From Cokeromyces recurvatus (Eukaryota; Mucoromycota; Mucoromycetes; Mucorales; Mucoraceae), in contig NW_026251422.1 of assembly GCF_025118155.1 (NCBI RefSeq), positions 1 to 64,000 of the forward strand: a stretch of 64,000 nt of DNA, written 5' to 3'. The translations under genes were made by a program, and so were the position numbers. Under the pieces are notes generated by a model. That model was given only the letters and a program-made list of their open reading frames with translations. It was not told the DNA's origin and ran no database searches. This document shows positions 9,353-22,135 of this stretch, one piece after another (position 1 is the stretch's first letter; each line of letters opens with the position of its first letter).

Positions 9353-11845
9353 CATCAGAAATAGAGGATACACATAGGGCTATATTTACTATAAACGCCC
9401 CACTTATACCACCACCTCTATTTATACCTACAACTACAATACTACTACCAACACATCCTTACTAATGTTAATAATTACTACACAATACCAGTATTACCTA
9501 CTAACAATATCACTGCCTCTAACACTACCACTACTACTTTGACTTGCTTTCATTTTATTTTATTTTTTTTGTAATCCTTATCGTTGGATTATGGAACAGT
9601 CTATAATATATTTGTTTGAACAAAAAAAAAAAAAAAAATAAAAAACGAAAAAAAAAAGACAAAAGAATCAGATCATACGTACTAATAGATTAAATGTATT
9701 ACATAATAAATGATAGCCTGTGTCATAATTCCAACTATTTATACAAGAAATTACCAACATACAATCATATTATCATTTATTCATTTTGCACTTTTAGTCA
9801 ATCTTCTTGTGCAATAGGTCCTATCTATACTATAGTCTTTGTGTCTTATTTTTCTTTTATTACCATGATCATGATAGCAATAGCCTGTTTTATCTGATGA
9901 CTTACTTTTAAAACCAGCCTGAGTGCTTCTTTCTTACAACTTGTGTATTTCATTATATATGTCAGGCAAAAAAAAAAAAAAAAAAAAAAAAAATAGTGCC
10001 TACGATCTTCCATAGAGTAAGAGGTATATATTCAACAGCTCTTTCTTTCTTTGAAAGTGTTTTGCTCCATAGTAGTGTCGCAAAAAGTTGTTTCGATTTG
10101 GACATCTCAGTTCTTGATGTATTTTTTGGTGATTTGTCAAACTCTTCAAGCGTGATGATTTCTCCTCAACAAAGGTGGTTGCTTCCTCGCCTTTCTCATC
10201 AATTAAGTTACCAGCACCATTTTCGTAAGGAATATTTATGCTCATTTGAATAATAAAACAACTAAATAATGATGAAAAAAAAAAAAAAGAAAAAAGAAAA
10301 AAGAAAAATAAACTACCAAAATAAAGTGATCAATTGGCTCTCAAATAATGACAAGTTTCCACAAATCCAACTAACATTTTGTCCAAATGACGGCGGAAAT
10401 ATAGTAAATTAAGAAAATTTATAGAATAGATCAGAGATATATATGGTGTGTATTTATAGATGTATATAAACTCTTTATTGATTACGAGATAACGTAATTA
10501 ATAAGATATGTATATGTATGAGTGTAAAATAAGAAACTGTAAGAGATGCAGTACTTATTTGATAAACTCAAGTAATCCTAGATGTAAGCATATTATATAT
10601 ATATATATATATTTATATCTACACCTAGACACGCAATTATCATAACTGACTGCATTAGAAGTAATATAGATTAATAATATGTTATGTATAAGACCGGCCA
10701 TCTTGTATATAATTTAGAACAGGGCACTATTTACGAGGTATTGGATTGTCTAATCATTATTTCACCATACCAGATCACGTAAAATTATCTGTAGAATTAT
10801 CGCATGTCTTTACCTATTAGCGGTAAAAAGTAGTTTTAAAAAAAACAGCCATTACATTACATGAGCTGTATATGAATAAGGTGCTCTGCAACCAATAGGC
10901 TTCGAGTATATATACTTTGTAGCATTATATATGCCACGGGTACTGTAGATTTAAGACAAGAAGGGATTGATTTTATACTTTATGAACAAAACATTGTTCC
11001 CATAGTTATTTAACACTACAGCACACAAATAACACACTTCTTATTTGATATTTGTTTTCTAATCTTGATAGTTCGTCTACACCAGAGGGTGACAAAGAGT
11101 ACTAAAGAGAATATTCAAACGCAAGAAAATTAAGATCGAACCGATAGGCCGTTATGAATCAATTCTGTTATGAACAGACAAATAATGCCTAAAGATAAAA
11201 CGTATTCATTTTATAATCTTTGCACAATTGACACTTGTAGATTATATAAAAGAGAAAAAATAATTTTAGCAGTAGTTTAGTTCCTTTTTAGTTTTAGTGT
11301 TAACTTATTTTAACTGTGATAAAAGCACCCAGTTTGATCTTATTAATTCTTTGTGTTTCTATTTATCTTGAATCATTGGTCAAATACCACATTGATAGTC
11401 ATAAGGTATAACATGGATAGTTGCATATATAGACGTCATATCTATAATGAAATAACTTGTATATAATATAGAACATATTCTTAATACATTTACTTACTAT
11501 ATAATAATCTACTGTTCTCTACTCTGTTATTCGGAAAATTGTTCTTGTAGGATTTTTCATTATTTTCTAATCACAATAAACTGCTGAATTAATAATATTT
11601 TATATTGGTTCCTGACAAGTCTTTGTGATTATTAAAGATTTAAGTTTGGTTAATATACTTACTGAAAATTATATAAGAGGCTGTTAGTTACTACATTTAT
11701 AATTTTTCTCAATTAACAACTTATCTTCAATATAACTATGAAAAGCTCTCACAGATTTGTCTGTCTCTGTTATAATTTATTAATCCTTAGCATTATGCTT
11801 TTCTGTGCCTTTATCTAGGTACAGGTACCGCTCAGGTGATTTTTT
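9353..11845. other. AT-rich intergenic stretch, no supported gene
   Basis: Contains an A-run at 9966-9991, a short (AT)n run near 10,591-10,612 and small chance ORFs. One minus-strand frame at 10,000-10,245 (81 codons, starting MSINIPYENGAGN) has a less AT-biased composition than its surroundings, but I recognise no family and see no exon partners; it could be a relic. Confidence 0.5.
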
Positions 11846-12197
11846 TTTGTCCAAATTGAGTAAAGTTAAATTCAGACAAAGGTAAGAATGGTTGGGTAAG
11901 GTATAAATATAATAAATTGCTTATTTCCTTTTTCCTTTCTTATCACTCAATGGATTTCCAACACTACGTTGATACTAGCACTGAGGTTTACGATGACAAT
12001 TCCTCAAACGAATAGATGGAATTTTGAATCGTCCACTTTTGCATACGGGTAAACTGATCGAACTCGCAAATACCAATTCGACCATTACTCCTGATACCCC
12101 TTATATCAAAAATGAAGATATGCCAGATGTGCCCGCGTTTTCTCAAAGAATGTATCCACCCCAAGTTTACAAGAAATACGGGGAAACAAATATAGCA

Positions 12198-12238
<41 letters not shown>

Positions 12239-13376
12239 AAGAATAAGTGTTTCTAAGGCAGCAAAAATCACAAATATACCAAGAAGCACAGCGTACGAGT
12301 TAAAAAAAAAAACCATGGAATCAAAGTGATGGAACAGTTTACCTCTCAGGTTATTTTAAAAAAAAATCAAAAGCCAAACCTGATATAACACTCCCCCGTA
12401 ATACAAAACTAAAGACAGTGCATACAATGTATCTGATCGAACAGGTAAATCTAAACGCTAATGATTCGACGAAACTACTTTGTTCTAAACTTGAAGAATT
12501 ATCGATTTCTAACTCTGCGGTAAGAAACCATATGGTAAACCAACTGCAAGCTTTCTCTCAAAAATACCAAGCTATACAATCTTTGGAAAAGATTCTGATA
12601 AAACAGTAAAATTACGATATGATTTTAATATTGCTAGTACATATTATATGACAAACTGTGTTTTTGTAGACAAAGATGGCTTCAATACTCATCAAACAAT
12701 AATTCATCACTGGTACAAAGTAGGTGTACCTGTTGTTGCCAAGTTGCCAAAAAAAAAAAATGAAGGTGTCAATATATCTATTATCGGATGCATTTCCTCA
12801 TGGAGAATTATAAATTTTTATAAAGTGGATCCACTCAAACCAAATGATGCGGAGAAGATTGAAAAGGAGTTTCCTTTACCTGACAATAAGAAAAAGAAAA
12901 GGAGAAGATAAAAACAGGACACCAAAAAGAAAAATAAATAAAGATACGACTGCCTATCATGTTGTAAAATTCATTGAGCAAACCATGGATATACTGGATC
13001 AGCAAGGAAAACATAGTGTTTGCATTGTTATGAATAACTGCAGGATTTCATCATTCATAATTTGTTACAGAAAATATAAATAAATGTGGTTATAGGCCCT
13101 TATTTATGCCCATCTTATTTGCCTTTATTAAATCCTATTGAAGAATGCATCCTTTATCAGAGAATGACCAATTAACTCGAAGGATAGCGACTGTTTGTAA
13201 AACGGTCTCAGTAGAAGATTGCCAAGGACAGGTCAGGTATTCAGTAAGCTTTTGGACCGCTGTCTGGTTAAAGAGCATATTCTTTCCTGAATATAGTTTA
13301 AAATAAAATCTGATTTTTTTTTTATCAAGCACATGTCTAAATAAAATTTTTATATGACCAAGTATTTGTCCAAATT
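11846..13376 (+). pseudogene. Degenerate Tc1/mariner-like DDE transposon relic
   Basis: Fragments of a DDE transposase lie in shifting frames. About 12,024-12,240 and 12,418-12,609 hold the N-terminal and helix-turn-helix-like part. The stretch 12,648-12,911 has VFVDKDGFNTH, the first catalytic Asp block of Tc1-like enzymes, then HHWYKVGVPVVAK and ISIIGCIS. About 12,964-13,080 has VCIVMNNCRI, aligning with the IVMDN block but with Asn in place of the second catalytic Asp. About 13,109-13,145 has LNPIEEC, the third acidic block. A T-run of about 38 bases interrupts it at 12,200-12,237. A 12-bp motif, TTTGTCCAAATT, occurs near both ends (11,846 and 13,365) but in direct, not inverted, orientation, so the limits are approximate. 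Multiple stops and shifts make it non-functional. Confidence 0.75.
12200..12237. repeat. T-run (about 38 nt) inside the transposon relic
   Basis: A pure T homopolymer interrupts the Tc1-like relic between the N-terminal fragment and the following fragment. It probably expanded after insertion, or marks a retroposed poly(A) joint; the sequence alone cannot decide. Confidence 0.8.
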
Positions 13377-13906
13377 AAGTTAAAAAGAAAGGTCTCGTTG
13401 TGTCTGAAAATAAATTTATTTCTCCTGAATTTTTTTTTCCCAAAAAGTCCCCAAATAAAAAAAAAAAACGTAAATAAAAATAGATTATTTTGCATTCTCC
13501 TCCTTTCTTTTTCTTTTCCCACACATTAAATTATATTTTATCGCAACTACAATAACAGAAAAGAATTCGAATTTTTTTTTATAAGAAAACCAAACCAGAA
13601 CAGAAGGACATAGCTTAAACACCAACTTATTTTCTTGCTTTTTTTCTTTATCTCTCTCTCTTTTTTTTTCTTTCATCGTTAGAAGGGAAAGAAAAGATAT
13701 TACAAACAAAATTTTGGAAAACAACACAGGAATAATTATGCTTAATTTTTATTCTCGAAATTATTTTTCATTATTATTATTATACATTCAATTCAAAAAA
13801 AAAGAAAATCCATATTATTGAAAAAAAAAAAATCCATATTATTAAAAAAAAAAAAAAAAAAGGAAAATATATCATATACACACAATATATAAAATAACAA
13901 CAACGT
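13377..13906. other. Intergenic, poly(A)/poly(T)-rich upstream region
   Basis: Low-complexity A and T runs, including A-runs at 13,823-13,832 and 13,845-13,860 just upstream of the next start codon. No coding signal seen. Confidence 0.6.
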
Positions 13907-14758
13907 ATGGTAAAGACGATTATATATTATTTACTATCACTTATTGGAATTAAACCAATAGAGGATATTTATCAACATCAAAAAGAAGAAGTTTGCAGAC
14001 ATATAGAAGATTCAGCATTTATATTAGAAGAGAAGGAAGAATTTAATGAAAAACATACTCATTCATTAATATCAACAAATGAAATACAAGATTGGTTAAG
14101 TCGATTATCAAAGATGACACTCTATCAGATCTTAACGTCAGCTATGGACGAATACCCCGAAATTGCAAACTGTATTTATCAAAGACATTATGAAAAGAGA
14201 TACTTTATGTCCAAGGGCAGTAGTTATCAACGACGTAATAGCAGTATAAATGAAAAATTAAGTCAGCTTAAATTAATTCAGTTACAAACAAGAACAATAT
14301 CTCATAGGCTAGATAATCTTAGACCAAGCGATCAATTCGGTCGTGCCTCTGAGATAGCTGAAGCCCTCCAACATCTTATTCGTTCATTACATCTTCATTC
14401 CGATCAGTCTTTCTTTACATTATTTAGTTTAATTATTTTAGCTCAGGAAAGTTTAATGGCTCCTTCTGAAGTACGTCAGCATGTATTTTATCATGTTAAA
14501 TTAGGTAGAATTCTTATCCTCGAAATGTCAACTATCTTGAAAAATTTTATTTACCTTCCCTTCGTTGGAAATGATCTTACTGATTATTGGACTCAACTAG
14601 GATACGATCCTCAGAAGCAGGATTGGTTATCTTGTTTGGAGGCTATTTGCTTAAAATTAGCCCGTTATGATATTACTTGGGAATATCGAAAAGAATATCA
14701 AGAAGTTATTACTATAGCTAAACGTTATTATTCTCAAACAAATATCAAACAAATCTAA
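13907..14758 (+). CDS. Possible Cut8/Sts1-like protein (uncertain)
   Basis: An intron-less 283-codon frame. Residues about 60-95 (WLSRLSKMTLYQILTSAMDE and following PEIANCIYQR) recall the start of the Cut8/Sts1 domain, where a helical repeat precedes a paired-helix core. Residues 115-235 are almost entirely alpha-helical by composition and include a segment (RPSDQFGRASEIAEALQHL) at the place where Cut8 proteins have their six-helix bundle. Cut8/Sts1 tethers the proteasome to the nucleus in yeasts. The resemblance is by pattern only and I would not rule out another helical family. The protein has a hydrophobic start (IIYYLLSLIGI). It is convergent with DCC1, with 106 bp between the stops. Confidence 0.4.
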   Translation: MVKTIIYYLLSLIGIKPIEDIYQHQKEEVCRHIEDSAFILEEKEEFNEKHTHSLISTNEIQDWLSRLSKMTLYQILTSAMDEYPEIANCIYQRHYEKRYFMSKGSSYQRRNSSINEKLSQLKLIQLQTRTISHRLDNLRPSDQFGRASEIAEALQHLIRSLHLHSDQSFFTLFSLIILAQESLMAPSEVRQHVFYHVKLGRILILEMSTILKNFIYLPFVGNDLTDYWTQLGYDPQKQDWLSCLEAICLKLARYDITWEYRKEYQEVITIAKRYYSQTNIKQI

Positions 14759-14864
14759 TTGTATACATTCATTTGTTTTGTCTTGTTCTTCTTAATTCTT
14801 AGACATATTACATGTGACTCTATTCTTATATATTTATCTGTTTTCTTTCATTTTAATAAAGACT

Positions 14865-15662
14865 TTATTTAATTCTACTTCCATAAAGTACCATATTCTT
14901 TTCTCTATGTACACGAGCAAATTTAAGTAATAAGTGATCTTGATCTTTCTTTTCAGGTGCTAAATCTTTTAAAAAAGGAATAATCTCTTCTGACCGCCAT
15001 AAGGGCTTTTCTGCAAATAAAGCTGCAAATCGTTGTGGTGGGTCAGTAGATAACTCTGAAATTGGAAAGTATTGAACATATTTTTCTGTCGTTTGTAACT
15101 TGAATCTTTCATGTATAATATATAATCCTTCTAAATACTCTAATTTAGGTGTAAAAATATCCTGTCCTAATTTTTTCCAAACTTCCATAAAATCATTTAT
15201 CTCCCATTGTTTATTCTAAACATTGATGTATAAGTCAGTCGTATAAGTCAGTTGCTATTTTTTTTTTTTTTACCCTAGGATTATTTAATAACCATTCACC
15301 TAAAAATCGACATATTTTCCTTTCATCGAATTGTATAAATTCATCATCTTGGTCTATCATATCATTTATAAACGAATTTATACATGCTGTAAGTATATGA
15401 TCAGGTAGCTCTTCTTCTTCATCAACAGCATTCATTTCTTCCTTTATACATTTCTTTGCTTCCCTTAATTTCATCTTTCCAAAATCATATCCATGTAATA
15501 TAGCATTCGTCATTAATGAATCAAATAAGCGAAACAAATAATTCCGTTCAAAAAGTCGAAAATGTCCTTCATGTTGAAATGCTCCTTTTTTCTCTAATGC
15601 TTCCAATAACTCATTTTCACTGGCTTGTACAATTGATAATAAATCATGATAGCTATATAACG

Positions 15663-15702
<40 letters not shown>

Positions 15703-16198
15703 TTAGTTCCATAATCATCTTGACTAATCACACACCATGTACCTTATTTTTACTTAATTCTTTTTCATTTTTAGATCCAGAATATAATGATTCACCAAGT
15801 AGATCATCAATTCGATTTAATCGTGCAAGACAAGGTTTTAATTCAATTGTATTGGATATATCATCACAAATAGTATATTGATTCAAAGTGTGATTCTCGT
15901 TAACCAACAACATTGAATTTGATGTATTTACTTGACGTATAAGAAATGTCTTTGATTCTGTACATAATACAGCTTCATCATCCGCATATCCTTTAATGAT
16001 GACCCTATATCCTTATACATCAATCTTCACATTTCTATTCAATGCTCTTTTTCTCTGTCACACACACACACATTCTCTAGATTTGAATCCTTACTCTTTG
16101 CCTGACTCAAAAGCTTCTTGTAATTCTTTAGAGCCTAATTCAATCAAGCTATATGTGTTCTTTTCAAACTTATTTTTGTATATTATTTCTTTTGACAT
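14865..16198 (-). CDS. DCC1: Sister chromatid cohesion protein DCC1
   Basis: Spliced from four exons on the complement: 16198-16095, 16004-15743, 15663-15274 and 15215-14865 (368 residues; human DSCC1 is of similar size). Diagnostic blocks are GYADDEAVLCTESKTF near the N-terminus, where DCC1 has its conserved AVLCT strand, then LLSIVQASENELLEAL, the winged-helix part with ICRFLGEWLLNN and FMEVWKKLG, and the C-terminal FAALFAEKPLWRSEEIIPFL with LLLKFARVHRE. DCC1 joins Ctf8 and Ctf18 in the alternative clamp loader that acts on PCNA in replication and cohesion. Start: ATG at 16198 opens a 34-codon exon followed by a GTAAGG donor. The third exon's acceptor lies next to a 40-nt A-run (T-run on the plus strand at about 15,664-15,702), so that boundary is the least certain. 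Confidence 0.88.
15664..15702. repeat. T-run (about 39 nt) in a DCC1 intron
   Basis: On the coding strand this is an A-run placed directly before the exon 3 acceptor, unlike the pyrimidine tract usual there. The length may vary by sequencing slippage. Confidence 0.8.
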
Positions 16199-18046
16199 TG
16201 ATATACTGCCTTTTTTTTTTTTTTAATAATTGAGAAAAAAAAGGTGTGTTCTCTAATATGTGCGTGACGTGCGAATTATCACGAATTGTCCAAAATTTTT
16301 TATATCTTATACATAAAATAGAAAACATATTCTTAATAAATGATAAATAATTTATTCGATCTTTTTTTTTTTTGTGATAGATATTTTCGTAAATAGACTT
16401 CTTTGAATACACCTTTAATGTTTCTTGCTGCTAAAAACTAAAAGTGCCAAAGTTCCTACAAGTTACTATTTATTTATTTTTTGCAAGACTTTCATTAAAT
16501 TGCTAGCAAAAGACTCAATATATCTTGACTTCTTTTATTTAGAACAATACCTTATTACGCGTGTACTGAAAGAATCGAATAATATCAAAATTTCTGTAAA
16601 AAGAAAAAAAAAAAATAAATGTTTCATTCTTAATAATTTTTTTTTTTTGATCTATAATCGAATATCAATTATAGATTTAATTTAGCTGGTATCGTTGTTT
16701 ATATACTTTAACTATAATAGGAATTTTGAAAGAAAGATAGTACTTGAGGTAATTAAAAAGGTTAAACTGAAGCATTATCGCTAATGCTTTTTAACTTATT
16801 AAACATACTATTTATGATGAGACAAGATGTAACTTCAAAGTAAATGCTAGTGTAAATTATAATAAAAATAAAATAAAATGAAAAAAGAAGAAGAAAGGGC
16901 AGAGTCTATTAAAAGCCACGTTGTTGAATTAACTACTGTGGGGGAGGAAAGTATAACTAAACTTTATCTTAAACATACACGTATAAAAAAAAAGTTGAGC
17001 ACTTTAAAATATGAATAACATATTTAAATTTCATACATAGTTGCAAGAATTATAGCTTACACATATTTGCTTTATTTATTTATTTTTATCATACAAAGGT
17101 ATATTATACGATTCATAGTTAGACCCTATATATCACATGATATATTAGTACCTTTCAAGTTATAATAAAGGAATTCACATGATCTGATAGAATAATCTAT
17201 GTACATATCGCCATAAGATGTTGACGTTCTAAAAATAATTCTAAGATTCTTCACTCGTGTGTGTGTGTGTGTGTGTTTTTTTTTGTTAAGACAATCAAAG
17301 GGAAGAAGGACAGTAGTGTTAGATCATATTCACTTTAATATATTCTGTAGCCATATTAAATTTAAGCATTTGTAATTAGTGTCGATTCATAATAATTCGC
17401 GTTATGCATAGGTTACATGTTGTAAAGAAACTTCATTAATTTTTCCTGATCTGGCGGTTAATAGATTAAAGTTATCCAATCGCATTTTTAGCTCAGCATA
17501 TTCTAACCTTTTTTTTTCTATTTGTTTCATTTTTTTTTTAAAAAAAAAAAAAAATAATAATAATAATAAATCAATACACTAAAAGAGCTTGTAAAATAGT
17601 TATTGTAAACAAGTGGTTTTATTTACTATTCATACAAACATGGAATTATTCTATAGTTCGTATTTGGTGTTGTATATAAAAAAAGACTTTAATTTGAAAC
17701 CAAAAATTAAATAGAAAATAAAATTAGTATTGTTGATAACCATACTTGTTTGTCTTTCTTTTTTTTCTTTCTTTCTTTCTTTCTTTCTTTCTTTTTTTTT
17801 TTTTTTATTTTTTTTTCTGTTTTTTAGGGCCAATAAAAAAATAATATTTTATCCTAATGTGTAATAATCGAAAACTAGTTGTATTATTTTATTTTTCCAA
17901 AGATTCTACATAACTTTAATGAAAAGTAAAAAGTCATTCATATAAAAAGAAAGTATCTTTAAATCTCTTTCTCTCTTTCTCTCTCTTATTGTTGTATATT
18001 TATATTTATATAAACTTATTGAGTATTATCTGTATTTTAACGTGTT
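16199..18046. other. Intergenic stretch with simple repeats
   Basis: No convincing coding signal. Contains a (GT)n run at about 17,260-17,275 and a CTTT microsatellite at about 17,763-17,792. A weak plus-strand frame at 16,425-16,685 looks like chance in AT-rich DNA. Confidence 0.6.
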
Positions 18047-21000
18047 ATGCAACAAGATAATAATCTTTCAATTACAGAAATTACATTTGACACCTCAGAC
18101 AATCACATACAAAGAAGTCAAAATGACGAAAAAAAATACCAAGTTACTTATGATGAAAAGGCCTTATCTAGAGAGGCTTCAATTATGACTAGTGATACAC
18201 AGACAGATAATAAATCTTTATTAAAGAAGGTGTTGATGAGAAAACGTAATTTAATAAGTCGTACTTCCACATCCACAATAACTGTAGCAGAGGGGCCCCC
18301 TTATCATACTATGAAGATTGAAGCCGTTGCTCAGTTGTTGAAATCTGATCTACAGGATGGTCTTAAAGAATCAGTAGTGGCTGAAAAGCGTACTCAATAT
18401 GGCTATAATGAAATGGAAGGTGATGGTGGTGTTAATCCTATCAAGCTCATGTTGAAGCAATTTTTGAATATCATGGTCTTAATTTTAGTTATTGCCATGG
18501 TTGTGTCATTTGTTTTCAAGGATTATGTCGAAGCTGGTGTCATTGCATTTATTATGGTCTTGAATGCCGGTATCGGCTTTGCTCAAGAATACAAAGCCGA
18601 GCGTACTATGGAATCCTTACGTCAAATGGCTTCACCTACTTCTCAAGTCATTCGTGACGGTCAACAAAAGACGATTGCTACTCGTGATTTAGTTCCTGGA
18701 GATATCATTATTCTCAAGAATGGAGATGTTGTTGGTGCTGATTGTCGTGTTATTGAATCATTTAATATGGATATTGATGAAGCTTTATTAACGGGTGAAT
18801 CACTTCCTGTCAATAAAGTGTAAGTATTGAAAAAAAAAAATAAAATAAAATAAAAATAAAATATTATGAAAAACAGAATATTTATATACATATTTATTTA
18901 AAAATAACAGCGCTGATGTCTTGGAAAATACTGAGGTTCCTTTAGGTGATCGTATCAATATGACATATTCTAGTACAACATTGTGTAAAGGTCGTGGTAA
19001 AGCTATCGTAACTGCCATCGGTATGCAAACAGAAATTGGTAAAATTGCAAAGCGTCTTTTGGATAGTGGAGAAAATAATCGTACTCCTCTTCAAAAGTCC
19101 TTGGATCGTATGGCCCTTGTTTTATTAGCTGTTGCTATTATTACCTTATTAATTGTCTTTGGTGTTGCTAAATTTCAAATTGATGATCAAGTCGTACTTT
19201 ATGCTATCTCTACTGCTATCGCTGTCATTCCTGAGGGTCTTATTGCCGTAGTTACGCTCACACAAGCCTTTGGTGTTAATGCGATGGCTAAGGCTAACGC
19301 TCTTGTTCGTCGTCTTGTTGCCCTCGAAAGTCTTGGCTCTGTTACTAATATTTGTTCAGATAAAACAGGTACCCTTACTCAATCGAAGATGGTCTTGACT
19401 CGTTTCTGGCGTCCAGATACCGGCTTCTATAAGGTCTCTGGTCTTGGTTTCACCATTGAAGGTCAAGTGGTTTCCGAATCTGATGCTGAAAAGATCATTA
19501 CAAAGGAAAATATGAATTTCGGTATGCATCAATTAGTTGAATCAGCTGCCCTTTGTAACATGAGTGAGTTACGTCAACATCATGAAACTGAGGAATGGTA
19601 TGGTATTGGTGATCCTACTGAAATCGCTTTGCAAGTCTTTGCTCATAAAATGAAGATGGGTAAACCTGCTTTGATGAACGATGAAAATTGGCGACTTGTA
19701 TCTGAATACCCCTTTGATTCCTCTATCAAGCGTATGAGTGTCCTCTGTCAGCACAATAACGGTGAAGCCTTTGCTTTCTTAAAGGGTGCTACTGAACGTG
19801 TCTTATCCTGTTGTACTGGAATTCAAATGTCTGATAAAGGTGATGTTAAGTCCATGACTCAAGAGGAACTTCAAGAGTTGATCATGCCTCAGGTCGAAAG
19901 CTTAGCTATGGGTGGTCTTCGTGTCCTTTCACTTGCTACTCGTCATATCTCAACCAAAGGGAAAGATACACTCGAATTCGATACCTTTAGTCGTGAAGAG
20001 ATTGAACAGGATATGATTTTCTTGGGTTTAGTTGGTATCTATGATCCTCCTCGTGCTGAATCCAAGTCAGCTGTTGAAAAATGTCATAAGGCAGGTATTA
20101 CAGTTCACATGCTTACAGGTGATCATATTGCAACCGCTACAGCTATTGCTCGCGAGGTTAGAATTATTCCTGCTGAGGGAGATGTTAGTGATGTTGTCAT
20201 GTCTGCTCAAGAATTCGATAAGTTATCTGAAGAAACTATTGATCAACTCCCTCAATTACCATTAGTCATTGCTCGTTGTAGCCCTGACACAAAGGTAAAG
20301 ATGATTGAAGCACTTCATCGACGTAAACGTATCAGTGCCATGACAGGTGATGGTGTTAACGATAGTCCCTCCCTCAAGGAATCCGATATTGGTATTGCTA
20401 TGGGTCAAGGTGGATCTGATGTTGCTAAACAAGCATCTGATATTATCCTTGTCGATGATAATTTTGCTACAATTGTTGCTGCTATTCAAGAAGGTCGTCG
20501 TGTGTTTGCTAACATCTCCAAGTTTGTTGTCCACATGGTCTCTGTCAATGTTGCTGAATTAACTCCTTTGCTTCTTTGCTTGGCCTTCCGTGATGGTAAT
20601 AATATCGTTTATCCTCTTTCTCCTATTCAAATCTTGTTCAACAACTTGATTACCAGTGCGCCTCCTGCTATGGCCTTAGGTCTCGAACCTGTTCATCCTC
20701 AACAAATGCTCGTCCCTCCCAGATCTGATAAAGAGTCTCTCTTCTGTAATCGTAATATCATCGATATCTTATACTATGGTATCATGATGGGTCTGATCTG
20801 TTTAGCTAATTATGCAATCGTTATTTATGTCTATGGCTCTGGTAGTCTCGGTATTGACTGTAATATGTCCTTTAACCAAAACCCTCATAAAGATACCTGC
20901 TATGATGTTTATCATGCGCGTGGTGCTCTTTTTGTTACTATGACTATCTTACTCTTGATACATGCACAAACATGTCGTGATTTAGTAAATCCTACTTGGA

Positions 21001-21292
21001 CATGGAAGGGTTTGACAGGAAAACAAAACTATCATATGTATGCCTCTTGGGTCTTTGGCTTCTCTATCATGTTTATTGTTCTTTATGTGCCTGTGTAAGT
21101 ATAAAGTTGATAATCACTATATAAATAGAGTATACTTATATTTATCTATTATTTAGAATTAATACTGAAGTATTCAAGCATTTGCCTATTACTTGGGAAT
21201 GGGGAATGGTGGCAGCATCTGTTGTTGTGTATATCATTTTAGCTGAAAGCTATAAATTCATTAAGCGTAAATTTTTCACTATTAGAAAGTAA
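18047..21292 (+). CDS. ENA-type (P-type IID) Na+/K+-efflux ATPase
   Basis: Three exons, 18047-18819, 18911-21094 and 21157-21292, give 1030 residues. It is a P-type ATPase: actuator TGES at 249-252, phosphorylated Asp in CSDKTGTLT (D408), the P-domain TGDGVNDSPSLK, and IPEGLIAVVTLTQAFG in TM4. Features that favour the fungal ENA/IID group are the NEMEGDGGV block before TM1, the EYKAERTMESLRQMASPT stretch in the actuator, and the large cytosolic loop of fungal ENAs. ENAs export Na+ (or K+) across the plasma or endomembranes at high pH or salt. Introns are 91 and 62 nt with GTAAGT donors. The last exon encodes TM10 and a short basic tail (KRKFFTIRK). The Ca2+-type group IIA is the main alternative, judged less likely. 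Confidence 0.9.
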
Positions 21293-21293
21293 C

Positions 21294-21328
<35 letters not shown>

Positions 21329-22130
21329 TCCCCCTCTTTTTTTTCCCTTCCCTTCTCAATTCTACACGTATTTTACCTATTTAACTATTTACCGTTATAT
21401 ATTCTGTATAATATACAATATATCCATAATGCCTATAATAAGTATTTTCAATATTATTAATAGAATAAATAAATCAATATAAACTAAATTTATATATATG
21501 CATATATATATAATTGTCATATACAAGTGAACTGTTTTGTAATGATGCCTATATATAATTCGATATTATAAAAAATTATATGTAGTAATTTTACTCGCAT
21601 TCTTAATGATAAGCATATTCATATAAACCAAAATTATGAGCAAAAGTATGGACAAAAATATGGACAAAAATAGTCAACAATTTGTAATAATGATTATAAG
21701 GGCTAATATAAATGTATATATATCAGTTTTGTATAAATATATATACAAATATATAAAGGATCTAAGATATATGAAATAAAAGTATTTATTACAAAGTTTG
21801 TTATTACACAATGAGAGTTATTTATATATATAAAATGGAGGTATAGTGAATTTGTTGCTTTGGGAAAAATGCATATAATTATACTTCACGAATGTAAGCA
21901 ATATGCCTTTTGCAACTCGCATTATTATTAATTTAGGCATTTCTTCCCTTTCTTGATAATGTATCTTTTCAAGATTGAACACTAGATTAACAACCCAAGA
22001 AAAATAAACGCAAGTAAATTCCTGATATTTCGTACATCTAGTTACAAACCCTTATGAACTGAATGTACTTGAACGTGTCTCAATATATATATATATATAT
22101 ATATTTTTAAAAAATAATGTATATACCGAT
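21293..22130. other. Intergenic stretch with (CT)n and (AT)n repeats
   Basis: A (CT)n microsatellite at 21,297-21,325 lies immediately downstream of the ATPase stop codon, in its presumed 3' UTR. A (TA)n run lies at about 22,084-22,104. A near-repeat, ATGGACAAAAATA, occurs twice at about 21,649-21,670. No gene seen. Confidence 0.6.
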
Positions 22131-22135
22131 TAGGT

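Noticed and set aside
10675..10830. Short protein-like frames (for example GHYLRGIGLSNHYFTIPDHV)
   Set aside because: Only about 32 codons and a second overlapping frame looks equally plausible; not enough to claim a relic.
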